DNA from: JBGVSA01 sp049840475
GTDB taxonomy: Bacteria; Pseudomonadota; Gammaproteobacteria; Burkholderiales; Rhodocyclaceae
Direction of reading: 5' to 3'
DNA: 64,000 bases
NCBI GenBank assembly: GCA_049840475.1
Contig: JASGKX010000001.1
Span: 744,001-808,000 of the forward strand
Position numbers and translations under genes: made by a program. The notes below the pieces were generated by a model. It was not told the origin of the DNA, ran no database searches, and saw only the letters and a program-made list of their open reading frames with translations. This document shows positions 52,252 through 59,426 of this stretch, piece after piece. Every line of letters starts with the position of its first letter. Position 1 is the first letter of the stretch.

Positions 52252-53942
52252 GCGCGCGCTCCCGGTTCGCTACGTTCTTTCTTTTGCACCCACTGGCGCA
52301 CGACTTCGGCCACGCGCTCGGGTTCCTTCGCGGCCAGCGTGCGCAGGTGCTCGACCATCACGTTGACGGGCGAGCCCGGCGGCGGCAGATCGTAGTCGGC
52401 CAGCAAAGGCACCACTGACATGCCACCCTGCGCGACCGGCGCGCCGAGTGCCGGTGCGTCGGCGGACGGCAAGGCGGCGGCCGACGTCGGCATGGCGGCA
52501 CCGGGTTCGATCGCCGGGTCGCCGAGGTCGACGATCTCGCGCGTTTTCGCCACCGGCGGCGCGACAGCGTTCTGCGCCAGCCGGAACACCGGGCGGAAGA
52601 TGAACAGAAATGCCAGCAGCGTAGCCAGTGCGTAGGCAGCCCACGTCGCCATCTCGATAACGTTGTCGCGCTGCTGCCACCACGGCACATCTGCCGGGCG
52701 GCCGGGGAAGTCCATCGACGACACGACCAGCGTGTCGCCGCGCGTCTCGTCGATACCCAGGCCGCTGCGCAGCACCTTGTTGACGTTGGCGATGGCAGCC
52801 GGCGACCACGCGCGGTGATCGGGCGCGGCGGCACCGTTGAGCACCACGGCGACGGAGAGCTTCTTCAACCGGCCGCGGCTGCGCTGCGTCTGCGTGATGG
52901 TGCGGTCGTAGGCGTACTGACGCGTAGTGGCGTTCTTCTGCGCGGTGGTTGCTTCGGACTGCCCTTCCTGCGCGGCGGCGACCTGCACGGGACGATTGGA
53001 CAGCGAACCCGGCACGCCGATGGCAAGCGGGTCGCGGCCGGATTCGTTGCGCATCGCTTCGTTGGTAATTTTGGGCGCTTCACCGTAGCGCTCGACCGTC
53101 TCATTCACGCGGTCGTAGTCGACGTCGGCGGTGACGCTGGCCTTATAGTTGTCCGAGCCCAGCACTGGCGCGAGCAGCTCGGCGATGTTGCGGCGGGTCT
53201 CGTCCTGGTAGTGGCGCGAGGCGTCCGACACCTGACCGCCTTCGTAGCCGTCGGTCAGATCGACGCGCGACGACAGGAAGGCGCCGGTCTGGTTGACGAC
53301 GGTGACGCGTTTGGCATCAAGACTGGCGACGCTGTTGGCCACGAGGTTGATGATGGCGGCGATCTGCTCCGGCGCCAGCGTGCGGCCGGCCTTGAGCATG
53401 AGCACGACCGACGCAGAACTCTTCTCACCGTCGCTCACGACAAACGACGTGGAACGCGCGATGGACAGATGCACGCGCGCCGACTCGACCGCTTCCAGCG
53501 AGGAAATGCTCTGCGAGAGTTCGCCTTCGAGCCCGCGGCGGAAACGTACGTCCTGCACAAACTGGCTGGTGCCCAGAGGATCGTTGCGATCCATCAGCTC
53601 CAGCCCTTCAGGCAGTTTGGCCACAACGCCGCGCGATGCCAGCAGCATGCGCACGCGCCCGAGCTTGCTGTCGGGCACCAGCACCTGGCCAGTGTCCGGG
53701 TGCAGGCGATACGGAATGCCCTGCGCGTCGAGCGCTGCCACCACGTCGGTAACGGAGACCTTCTCGCGGCCGCCGAACACCGGCTTGTAGTTGGCCTGGT
53801 CGCGCCAGGCAAACATGAGCACCAGCGCGGTGATGCCAATGGCAAGCACCACCAGCGGCAGCAGGTTCTTGAATAGCCCTGCCGGCACCTTGGGCGAGGT
53901 TCCACGCAGGCGGGCAAAGGCAGGTTTGAGTGCGGCGATCAC
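52248..53942 (-). CDS. fliF: Flagellar MS-ring protein FliF
   Basis: A 564-residue inner-membrane ring protein. Membrane helices are at about 26-45 (LLPLVVLAIGITALVLMFAW) and 440-460 (WAAYALATLLAFLFIFRPVF). The ring-building motifs are in between (PYRLHPDTGQVLVPDSKLGR; QTPRERS-like region around ESARVHLSIARSTSFV). The C-terminal tail binds FliG. It starts 20 bp after fliE. Confidence 0.95.
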   Translation of the reverse strand: MIAALKPAFARLRGTSPKVPAGLFKNLLPLVVLAIGITALVLMFAWRDQANYKPVFGGREKVSVTDVVAALDAQGIPYRLHPDTGQVLVPDSKLGRVRMLLASRGVVAKLPEGLELMDRNDPLGTSQFVQDVRFRRGLEGELSQSISSLEAVESARVHLSIARSTSFVVSDGEKSSASVVLMLKAGRTLAPEQIAAIINLVANSVASLDAKRVTVVNQTGAFLSSRVDLTDGYEGGQVSDASRHYQDETRRNIAELLAPVLGSDNYKASVTADVDYDRVNETVERYGEAPKITNEAMRNESGRDPLAIGVPGSLSNRPVQVAAAQEGQSEATTAQKNATTRQYAYDRTITQTQRSRGRLKKLSVAVVLNGAAAPDHRAWSPAAIANVNKVLRSGLGIDETRGDTLVVSSMDFPGRPADVPWWQQRDNVIEMATWAAYALATLLAFLFIFRPVFRLAQNAVAPPVAKTREIVDLGDPAIEPGAAMPTSAAALPSADAPALGAPVAQGGMSVVPLLADYDLPPPGSPVNVMVEHLRTLAAKEPERVAEVVRQWVQKKERSEPGARA

Positions 53943-53961
53943 GAGGGCGTCCCTGGGTCGC

Positions 53962-54300
53962 TCAGAGTTGCAGCTTGATCAGCTCATCCACGGCGCCAAC
54001 GACCTTGTTGCGCACCTGCATGAGCATCGAGAACGACAGGGAGGCGTCCTGACTGGCGAGCATGGCACCGACCAGATCGTCGCTGCGGCCCGCGTCGACA
54101 TCGGCCATGCGCTCGCCGGCCACGCGGTCTTTCTCGTTCACGCCCATGACGGCCTGCTTGAAGCTGTCGGCAAAACTCATCGCCGCGCCGTCATTGCCTT
54201 CCGCGGACAAGGGGTTGGCCAGAGGTGCCTGCAACTGGGAGGCCAGGTTGCGCAGTTGCGCAAGATCGGCCCCGATGAGTGCGCTCATTTCGCTTGCCAT
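53962..54300 (-). CDS. fliE: Hook-basal body complex protein FliE
   Basis: A 112-residue MS ring-rod junction protein. The C-terminal ASQDASLSFSMLMQVRNKVV and AVDELIKLQL is typical. The chosen ATG at 54300 has GGAG 6 bases upstream. It is the first gene of the fliEFGHIJ operon and has an unusually long leader of about 540 nt containing a c-di-GMP-I riboswitch. Confidence 0.93.
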   Translation of the reverse strand: MASEMSALIGADLAQLRNLASQLQAPLANPLSAEGNDGAAMSFADSFKQAVMGVNEKDRVAGERMADVDAGRSDDLVGAMLASQDASLSFSMLMQVRNKVVGAVDELIKLQL

Positions 54301-54575
54301 CACGCTCTCCAATCGCCCGCATTCAATACGAGCGACGGCCGGTGCAAATATATGCACGCACTCATGCAGGGGTTATGAGGGATATTCGATTTGTCCATTT
54401 TTGTCATGGCTCCGACATATTCCCGCAACTGATTTCACGAAACGATCGGCGAATAAATCCCCTTACCGTTTGAATAACGGTCAATTAAATAATCAAAGGG
54501 ATTTTTCGGATCGCCCTGCCTGACAAATCGCGCAAAAAACCGACGCAAAAACGCCTGGCCGAAGGACCGTGAGGG

Positions 54576-54599
54576 TTACGGGAAGAGGGGGTACAGCAT
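54576..54599 (-). CDS. Possible 7-residue leader peptide in the fliE leader
   Basis: The mini-ORF MLYPLFP lies between the riboswitch and fliE. Its ATG is 5 bases after a strong ribosome binding site (AAAGGAAGG, 54604-54612). The same nine bases are perfectly complementary to CCTTCCTTT on the minus strand (from plus 54646-54654) with 33 bases between, so the site may be hidden in a hairpin. The stop is followed by two T-rich runs. No evidence of translation is available. Confidence 0.35.
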   Translation of the reverse strand: MLYPLFP

Positions 54600-54733
54600 G
54601 GAGCCTTCCTTTCTTGCAATGCAGCAAATCGTGCCAGGGCGGCACAAAGGAAGGTCGAGGTCGCGAATTTTGCGACTTGCAAGACCCGGTAGAGACAGGA
54701 GCGCAGGGCAATCCAACGCCATCAGCCACCGGT

Positions 54734-54767
54734 TGAACCCTTGACAGGGGTTCAGTCTGGCAACCCC
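54734..54767 (-). promoter_or_regulatory. Putative expression platform of the c-di-GMP riboswitch
   Basis: Directly 3' of the aptamer, TGAACCC-CTGTCAA-GGGTTCA forms a perfect 7-bp hairpin (54734-54754). Its AACCCC can instead pair with the GGGGTT that belongs to the aptamer core (54762-54767). The two pairings exclude each other, as expected for a switch. No T tract follows at once, so control may act further downstream (54530-54660) by termination or ribosome access. Confidence 0.55.
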
Positions 54768-54840
54768 GCTATCGTGGCCTTTTCAGGCTGTAGACCGGAG
54801 GCTTTGCGACCCCGCCTTTCGTGCGGGTGTGCCCAAATTT
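54752..54840 (-). promoter_or_regulatory. Cyclic di-GMP-I (GEMM-I) riboswitch upstream of fliE
   Basis: The minus strand matches the GEMM-I aptamer in order: GGGCACACC, a stem CCCGC/GCGGG with a GAAA loop, CGCAAAGCCTCCGG, CTA, a second stem, TAGCGGGGTTGCC. The Vibrio Vc2 aptamer has GGGCAAACC, a GAAA loop, ACGCAAAGCCTCCGG and TAGCGGGGTTACC at the same places. It begins at the predicted transcription start of a sigma-70-like promoter and reads into fliEFGHIJ, about 450 nt upstream of the fliE ATG. c-di-GMP binding is family knowledge; whether it turns the operon on or off cannot be told. Confidence 0.9.
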
Positions 54841-54846
54841 GGTCGG

Positions 54847-54876
54847 AGTATAGGCACGAATCTGTCAGATATCCAA
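54847..54876 (-). promoter_or_regulatory. Sigma-70-like promoter for the riboswitch-fliE transcript
   Basis: Minus-strand TTGGAT (54871-54876), an 18-bp spacer, TATACT (54847-54852). Transcription would begin near 54840, immediately before the aptamer. A short inverted repeat TTTCT-GAT-AGAAA lies at 54889-54901, just upstream. Confidence 0.6.
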
Positions 54877-54910
54877 GGAATTTCTGAGTTTCTATCAGAA
54901 ACGTCGTATT

Positions 54911-54929
54911 GATGCTGCCGTGCAGCATC
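54911..54929. promoter_or_regulatory. Perfect palindrome upstream of the fliE promoter
   Basis: GATGCTGC-CGT-GCAGCATC, 8-bp arms, about 35 bp upstream of the -35 element for fliE and 200 bp from the fliM promoter. Its placement suits an operator for an unidentified flagellar regulator. It could also be a hairpin on a readthrough RNA. Confidence 0.4.
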
Positions 54930-55129
54930 ACGCCCCGCCCAACAGTTGAGACGGCGCCGACACATAATTTGACGTCTAACAGTTGACGTGGATCAATTTT
55001 CAGAGATGTCTGGCAGCATCTGAGGGGCTTCCGCAAGTCTCGGCCGGATATTCGTCGGCGTGCCGCAGCGCTGAAAATTGAATATCCGTTTGAATGCTCT
55101 CTGCGTATTCATTTATTTTCTCGAAACGC

Positions 55130-55157
55130 TAAAGTTTGTAAATGCGCGCGACGATTA
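55130..55157 (+). promoter_or_regulatory. Sigma-28-like promoter for fliM-flhA
   Basis: TAAAGTTT, 12 bases, GACGATTA. The first element equals the enterobacterial FliA -35 consensus, and the second agrees in 6 of 8 positions with GCCGATAA. The spacer is 12 bases, as in the other three candidates. It lies 70 bp before the fliM ATG. Early export genes under sigma-28 would be unusual, so another sigma factor may also act here. Confidence 0.5.
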
Positions 55158-55227
55158 AGCAGCGTGACGCCATGACTGGCAATTTGATTTCCGTATTTAA
55201 AATCCGGGCTCGGCCCGTTGAATCTCC

Positions 55228-56094
55228 ATGCAAATCCACCGTCCCTCCCCCCGCGCCCCGGCTGATGTCCGCGTACTCGATGCGCGCACGCTGGGGCGCC
55301 CGGTGCATCTGCTGCACAGGTTCGTCGGTCCCTTGCGCGAGGACCTGGCAGAGGTCTTCCGCACAGGCCTGAATCGCCGATACCGCGCGTCGTTCGAGTT
55401 GAACGACGTGACTATCGGCCGGCTCGACATGGTGCCCCCGCGCTGCCGCTGGCTGCAGTACTCGGACGCCACCGGCCGTATCGGCTTTGCCATCGAGCGG
55501 CAGGTGCTGCTGTGCGTGCTCGACTACCGCTACGGCGCGCGCGATGGCAGCGGCGCATCCACCCAGGGTGCGGCGCCTGTTCCCGAGACGGCGACCGAAG
55601 AACGGCTGGCCGGCATGCTCGGACGCCAGTTCGTCAGTGCGCTGGCCGAACGCATCGAATGGCTGCCCGAGACCGGCAGCGCCGAGACCTGCGTGCATGA
55701 GTTCACCGAAGGCGCTGGCAGTCCGCCCGCCGCCGGCACGTGGTGCGTGCGGGCCCAGGTGGCCGAACCGACGCGCGGCGTCGAAGGCTGCCTGTGGTTC
55801 GTGCTCGACGATGCGTGGATGCAACGCCTGCTCTCGCGCCTGTCACCGCTGCGCCCCACAACGGGCCGCGCGGCTACCGCGCCGCTTGCCACGCGTCTGT
55901 CGCTGACGTTGGTCGGCCGCCTGCTTGAGAAGGAAGTCCCCCTGGGCGTGCTGCTCGACGCCCGCGTGGGCGACGTCATCCCTGTCAGCATGGGTGCGAC
56001 CGATGTACTGGTTGACGACGCGCGCCTGTTCACCGCACGCGTGGCCGAGCACAAAGGCAAGCTGTGCCTAACCGCTTTTGAAGATGTGGAGTAA
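55228..56094 (+). CDS. fliM: Flagellar switch protein FliM, lacking the CheY-binding N terminus
   Basis: A 288-residue C-ring protein. The middle CheC-like region and the C-terminal SpoA domain (LTLVGRLLEKEVPLGVLLDA then RLFTARVAEHKGKLCLTAFE) are recognisable. The N terminus starts directly with MQIHRPSPRAPADVRVLDAR and lacks the LSQxEIDALL peptide that binds CheY-P in chemotactic FliM. Enterobacterial FliM has about 334 residues. Short FliM proteins of this kind occur in lateral systems. No good ribosome binding site precedes the ATG. First gene of fliMNPQR-flhBA. Confidence 0.88.
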   Translation: MQIHRPSPRAPADVRVLDARTLGRPVHLLHRFVGPLREDLAEVFRTGLNRRYRASFELNDVTIGRLDMVPPRCRWLQYSDATGRIGFAIERQVLLCVLDYRYGARDGSGASTQGAAPVPETATEERLAGMLGRQFVSALAERIEWLPETGSAETCVHEFTEGAGSPPAAGTWCVRAQVAEPTRGVEGCLWFVLDDAWMQRLLSRLSPLRPTTGRAATAPLATRLSLTLVGRLLEKEVPLGVLLDARVGDVIPVSMGATDVLVDDARLFTARVAEHKGKLCLTAFEDVE

Positions 56095-56099
56095 CCCCC

Positions 56100-56456
56100 A
56101 TGGACCCGATCGATAACTCCGAACTGAGTAGCCTGCTGGCCGATCTGGCCGAGCCCGTTGCAGGCGAGACGGTGACGGCCGAGCCCGCCCGCACGCCGCG
56201 TTCGCTCACGCAGATGATGCGCAAGATCCCTGTGACGTTGACGCTCGAAGTCGGCGCCGCGCGCGTGTCGCTGCAAGACCTCATGAACATCGAGCAGGAC
56301 AGCGTGGTGGAACTCGACACGTTGGCCGGCGAACCGTTGGTCATCAAGGTCAACGGCACGCCCATCGGTCGCGCCGAAGTGGTGGTGTCGGGCGAGAACT
56401 ACGGCCTCAAGGTGGTGGAACTGACCGACCTCGATCTGGGCACGCTGGGCGCGTGA
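56100..56456 (+). CDS. fliN: Flagellar switch protein FliN
   Basis: A 118-residue SpoA-domain protein at the base of the C ring. KIPVTLTLEVGAARVSLQDL and DTLAGEPLVIKVNGTPIGRA then EVVVSGENYGLKVVEL are typical. It starts 5 bp after fliM and overlaps fliP by 4 bases. fliO, which usually follows, is absent. Confidence 0.94.
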   Translation: MDPIDNSELSSLLADLAEPVAGETVTAEPARTPRSLTQMMRKIPVTLTLEVGAARVSLQDLMNIEQDSVVELDTLAGEPLVIKVNGTPIGRAEVVVSGENYGLKVVELTDLDLGTLGA

Positions 56457-57211
56457 CAGCAGTGAAGCGCACACGGCTGGTGCCGCTCGCCGGCGCCGCA
56501 TTGCTCCTGGCCCTACCGCTGGCGGCCCATGCGGACACGCTGGCCGTGCTCGGCAGTACCACGCAGGGCGCGACGACCGAACTGACGGTCAAGACGCAGA
56601 TTCTCGTCATCATGACGCTGCTCGGGCTGCTGCCCGTGCTGGTGCTGATGATGACGAGCTTCACGCGCTTCGTGATCGTGCTCTCGTTGCTGCGGCAGGC
56701 GCTCGGCCTGCAGACGGGTCTGCCCAACCGTATCGTCACCGGCGTGGCGCTGATTCTCACCCTGCTGGTCATGCGCCCCATCGGCGAGACCATCTGGGCC
56801 AACGCTTTCGTGCCGTATGACGAGGACAAGATCACCCTGCAGGAAGCGTTGAAGATCGCCGAAGCTCCGCTGTCGCGCTTCATGCTGGCGCAGACGAGCA
56901 AGAGCGCACTGGCCCAGATTTCGCAACTGGCTGGCGAAAAGGACATCGCCAAGCCGCAGGATCACGCCTTCACCGTGAAGCTCGCCGCCTTCGTGCTGAG
57001 CGAGCTGAAGACCGCCTTCCAGATCGGCTGCATGTTGTTCATCCCCTTCCTTGTCATCGATCTGGTGGTGTCATCGGTGCTGATGGCGATGGGCATGATG
57101 ATGCTGTCGCCGCTGGTCATATCGCTGCCGCTCAAGTTGCTGCTGTTTGTGCTGGTCGACGGCTGGACGCTGACAGTCAATACGCTGGTCACCAGCGTGA
57201 GGGCGTTCTGA
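56453..57211 (+). CDS. fliP: Flagellar export gate protein FliP
   Basis: A 252-residue export-gate subunit with a cleavable signal peptide (residues 1-25, ending AAHA) and four helices. Typical regions are LVLMMTSFTRFVIVLSLLRQ and AFQIGCMLFIPFLVIDLVVS. It follows fliN directly, without fliO, which in enterobacteria helps FliP assembly. Confidence 0.95.
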   Translation: MTAVKRTRLVPLAGAALLLALPLAAHADTLAVLGSTTQGATTELTVKTQILVIMTLLGLLPVLVLMMTSFTRFVIVLSLLRQALGLQTGLPNRIVTGVALILTLLVMRPIGETIWANAFVPYDEDKITLQEALKIAEAPLSRFMLAQTSKSALAQISQLAGEKDIAKPQDHAFTVKLAAFVLSELKTAFQIGCMLFIPFLVIDLVVSSVLMAMGMMMLSPLVISLPLKLLLFVLVDGWTLTVNTLVTSVRAF

Positions 57212-57483
57212 TGCTCACGCCCGAAGTTGCGGTCGAACTGATGAGCGATGCCCTGCACATGGTGATGGTCCTGGTGGCCGTGCTGATCGTGCCCGGCCTT
57301 GTCGTCGGTCTGTTGGTGAGCCTGTTCCAGGCGGCCACGCAGATCAACGAACAGACCTTGAGTTTTCTGCCGCGCCTGATGGTGACGCTGCTGGCGATCA
57401 CGCTCGCCGGGCGCTGGGCAAGCAGCTACGTCATGGACTTCTGCGTGGCGATCTTCCAGCGCGCCGCCGCGCTGGTCGGGTAG
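57211..57483 (+). CDS. fliQ: Flagellar export gate protein FliQ
   Basis: A 90-residue protein with two helices: ALHMVMVLVAVLIVPGLVVG and MVTLLAITLAGRWASSYVMD. The FliQ motif FQAATQINEQTLSFLPRL is intact. It overlaps the fliP stop by one base. Confidence 0.95.
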   Translation: MLTPEVAVELMSDALHMVMVLVAVLIVPGLVVGLLVSLFQAATQINEQTLSFLPRLMVTLLAITLAGRWASSYVMDFCVAIFQRAAALVG

Positions 57484-57490
57484 ACACGCC

Positions 57491-58264
57491 ATGGTCGAAC
57501 CGGTCTTCGGCCAGCTGCTGGCATTGCTGCATGCGCTGTGGTGGCCGTTTTGCCGCACGCTGGCAATGTTCAGCGCCGCCCCGGTGATCGGCGACAACAT
57601 GGCGCCGGTGACGGTGCGCGTGCTGCTCTCGCTGGCGCTCGCGGTGGTGATGTTACCGGTGGCGCAGCCGGCGGTGCACATCGACCCGTTCTCGTTGCAG
57701 GGCGTCGCCGCCACCGGCGAACAGGTCGTGGTGGGGCTGGTGATCGGTCTGGCCTTCCACCTGACCATGGCGATCGTCATGGTGCTCGGGTATCTGGTGT
57801 CCTCGCAGATGGGGCTGGCGATGGCGGTCATGAACGACCCCATGAACGGGGCGTCCTCCGACGTGGTGTCGAGCATGCTCTACATTCTGTGCATCATCGT
57901 GTTCTTCTCCATCGATGGACACATCGTGCTGGTGCGCGTGCTGGGCGAGAGTTTCCGCGCGTGGCCAGTGGGGCGCGGCTTTGAATTGCTCGCCCAGCAC
58001 AAGCTCGCGCTCAACGTGGCCTGGGTGTTTTCGGCCGCGTTGCTGCTGGCCATTCCCATCGTGTTCTCGACACTCGTCGTGCAGATGGGGTTCGGTTTTC
58101 TCAATCGCGTAGCGCCCACGCTCAATCTGTTCTCGCTGGGCTTCTCGCTGGTGACGGTGTTCGGGCTGCTGATGCTTGCGCAGATCGTGCATACCGTGCC
58201 GGCGCATTACATCCGCATGACTGCGCGCGTGCTCGACATGCTGCGGCGCGACTTTGGCATCTGA
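57491..58264 (+). CDS. fliR: Flagellar export gate protein FliR
   Basis: A 257-residue multi-span gate protein. Typical regions are RTLAMFSAAPVIGDNMAPVT and LGYLVSSQMGLAMAVMNDPM, with a C-terminal helix VTVFGLLMLAQIVHTVPAHY. It lies 7 bp after fliQ and 10 bp before flhB. Confidence 0.94.
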   Translation: MVEPVFGQLLALLHALWWPFCRTLAMFSAAPVIGDNMAPVTVRVLLSLALAVVMLPVAQPAVHIDPFSLQGVAATGEQVVVGLVIGLAFHLTMAIVMVLGYLVSSQMGLAMAVMNDPMNGASSDVVSSMLYILCIIVFFSIDGHIVLVRVLGESFRAWPVGRGFELLAQHKLALNVAWVFSAALLLAIPIVFSTLVVQMGFGFLNRVAPTLNLFSLGFSLVTVFGLLMLAQIVHTVPAHYIRMTARVLDMLRRDFGI

Positions 58265-58274
58265 CGTGTAAGCC

Positions 58275-59426
58275 ATGGCCGAGCACAGCAGTAGCGAAGA
58301 CAAGACCGAAAAGCCCTCGGCGCAGAAACTGCGCAAGTCGCGCGAGCAGGGACAGGTGCCCCGTTCGCGCGATGTCGCCACGGCGATCGGCATCCTCGTC
58401 TGCATCAAGCTGATCGTGCTGCTCATGCCGGGCTATCTGGAAGACTTCCGCGAACTGTTCGGCGCTGGTTTTGCGGCACTCGACGGTGACGGGACGCCCG
58501 AGAATCTGTGGTCGAGCGCTTTCACCACCGCCATGCTGTTGATGGCGAAGATGATGCTGCCGTTGTTCGTGGTGCCGCTGGCCATCTCGCTGGGCGCGCT
58601 CTATCCGGGCGGCTGGGTGTTTGCAGGATCGCACCTGATGCCGAAGTTCTCGCGCATGAATCCGCTGGCCTACGTGCAGCGCCTCACGCAACCGAAGCAC
58701 GTGGCAAGCGTGGCGGCGTCGATCGCCAAGGCGGTCGCATTGGGGCTCGTGCTGTGGCATGTATCCAGCAGCACGTTGTCGGATTTCATCGCCCTGCAGG
58801 CGCAGCCGCTCGACCAGGCCATCATGCACGGCGCGGGCTTGATGCTCGACGGCATCCTCGCGCTCTGCACGGTGTTCGTGATCTTCGCGCTCATCGATCT
58901 GCCGGTGCAGCGCTTCATCTACCTGCGCGAACAACGCATGACCAAGCGCGAGATGAAAGAGGAATACAAGAGCACCGAAGGCCGCCCCGAAGTGCGCCAG
59001 CGCATCCGCCAGTTGCAGTTGCAGATGGCCCGCCGGGGCGTACGCAAGACGGTGCCCGGCGCCGATGTGGTGATCGTCAACCCCGAGCACTACGCCGTGG
59101 CGCTCAAGTACGACGCCGACCGCGCCGACGCACCGTTCGTCATCGCCAAAGGTGTCGATGAGATGGCGCTCTACATCCGCGAAGTCGCACGCGAATCGAA
59201 TGTCGAAGTCGTGCCGCTGCCGCCGCTGGCACGCGCCATCTACAACACCAGCCAGGTGAATCAGAAGATCCCCGCCGCCCTGTATCGCGCCGTTGCGCTG
59301 GTACTGGGCTATGTATTGCAGTTGCAGGCGTTCCGTGGCGGCCGCCGCGAACGTGCCCCGCTACTGCCGGACGCGCTGCCGATTCCGCGCGCCTTTCTCG
59401 ACGCCCACGCCCGACAAGAATCATGA
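58275..59426 (+). CDS. flhB: Flagellar export switch protein FlhB with NPEH in place of NPTH
   Basis: A 383-residue export switch with four membrane helices and a cytoplasmic autocleavage domain. The N terminus DKTEKPSAQKLRKSREQGQV and the linker KREMKEEYKSTEGRPEVRQR are typical. The cleavage site reads VIVNPEHYAVALKYD, so Glu stands where almost all FlhB/SctU proteins have Thr (NPTH). The Asn that initiates self-cleavage and the Pro are kept. It overlaps flhA by 4 bases. Confidence 0.94.
   Translation: MAEHSSSEDKTEKPSAQKLRKSREQGQVPRSRDVATAIGILVCIKLIVLLMPGYLEDFRELFGAGFAALDGDGTPENLWSSAFTTAMLLMAKMMLPLFVVPLAISLGALYPGGWVFAGSHLMPKFSRMNPLAYVQRLTQPKHVASVAASIAKAVALGLVLWHVSSSTLSDFIALQAQPLDQAIMHGAGLMLDGILALCTVFVIFALIDLPVQRFIYLREQRMTKREMKEEYKSTEGRPEVRQRIRQLQLQMARRGVRKTVPGADVVIVNPEHYAVALKYDADRADAPFVIAKGVDEMALYIREVARESNVEVVPLPPLARAIYNTSQVNQKIPAALYRAVALVLGYVLQLQAFRGGRRERAPLLPDALPIPRAFLDAHARQES

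Noticed and set aside
54485..54682. A 65-codon minus-strand ORF in the fliE leader
   Set aside because: No ribosome binding site or recognisable domain; it overlaps the hairpin and mini-ORF region in a different frame.
54361..55227. A sigma-54 promoter for fliM or fliE
   Set aside because: No GG-N10-GC element with TGGCAC/TTGCA character was found in the gap; a sigma-70-like and a sigma-28-like candidate fit better.
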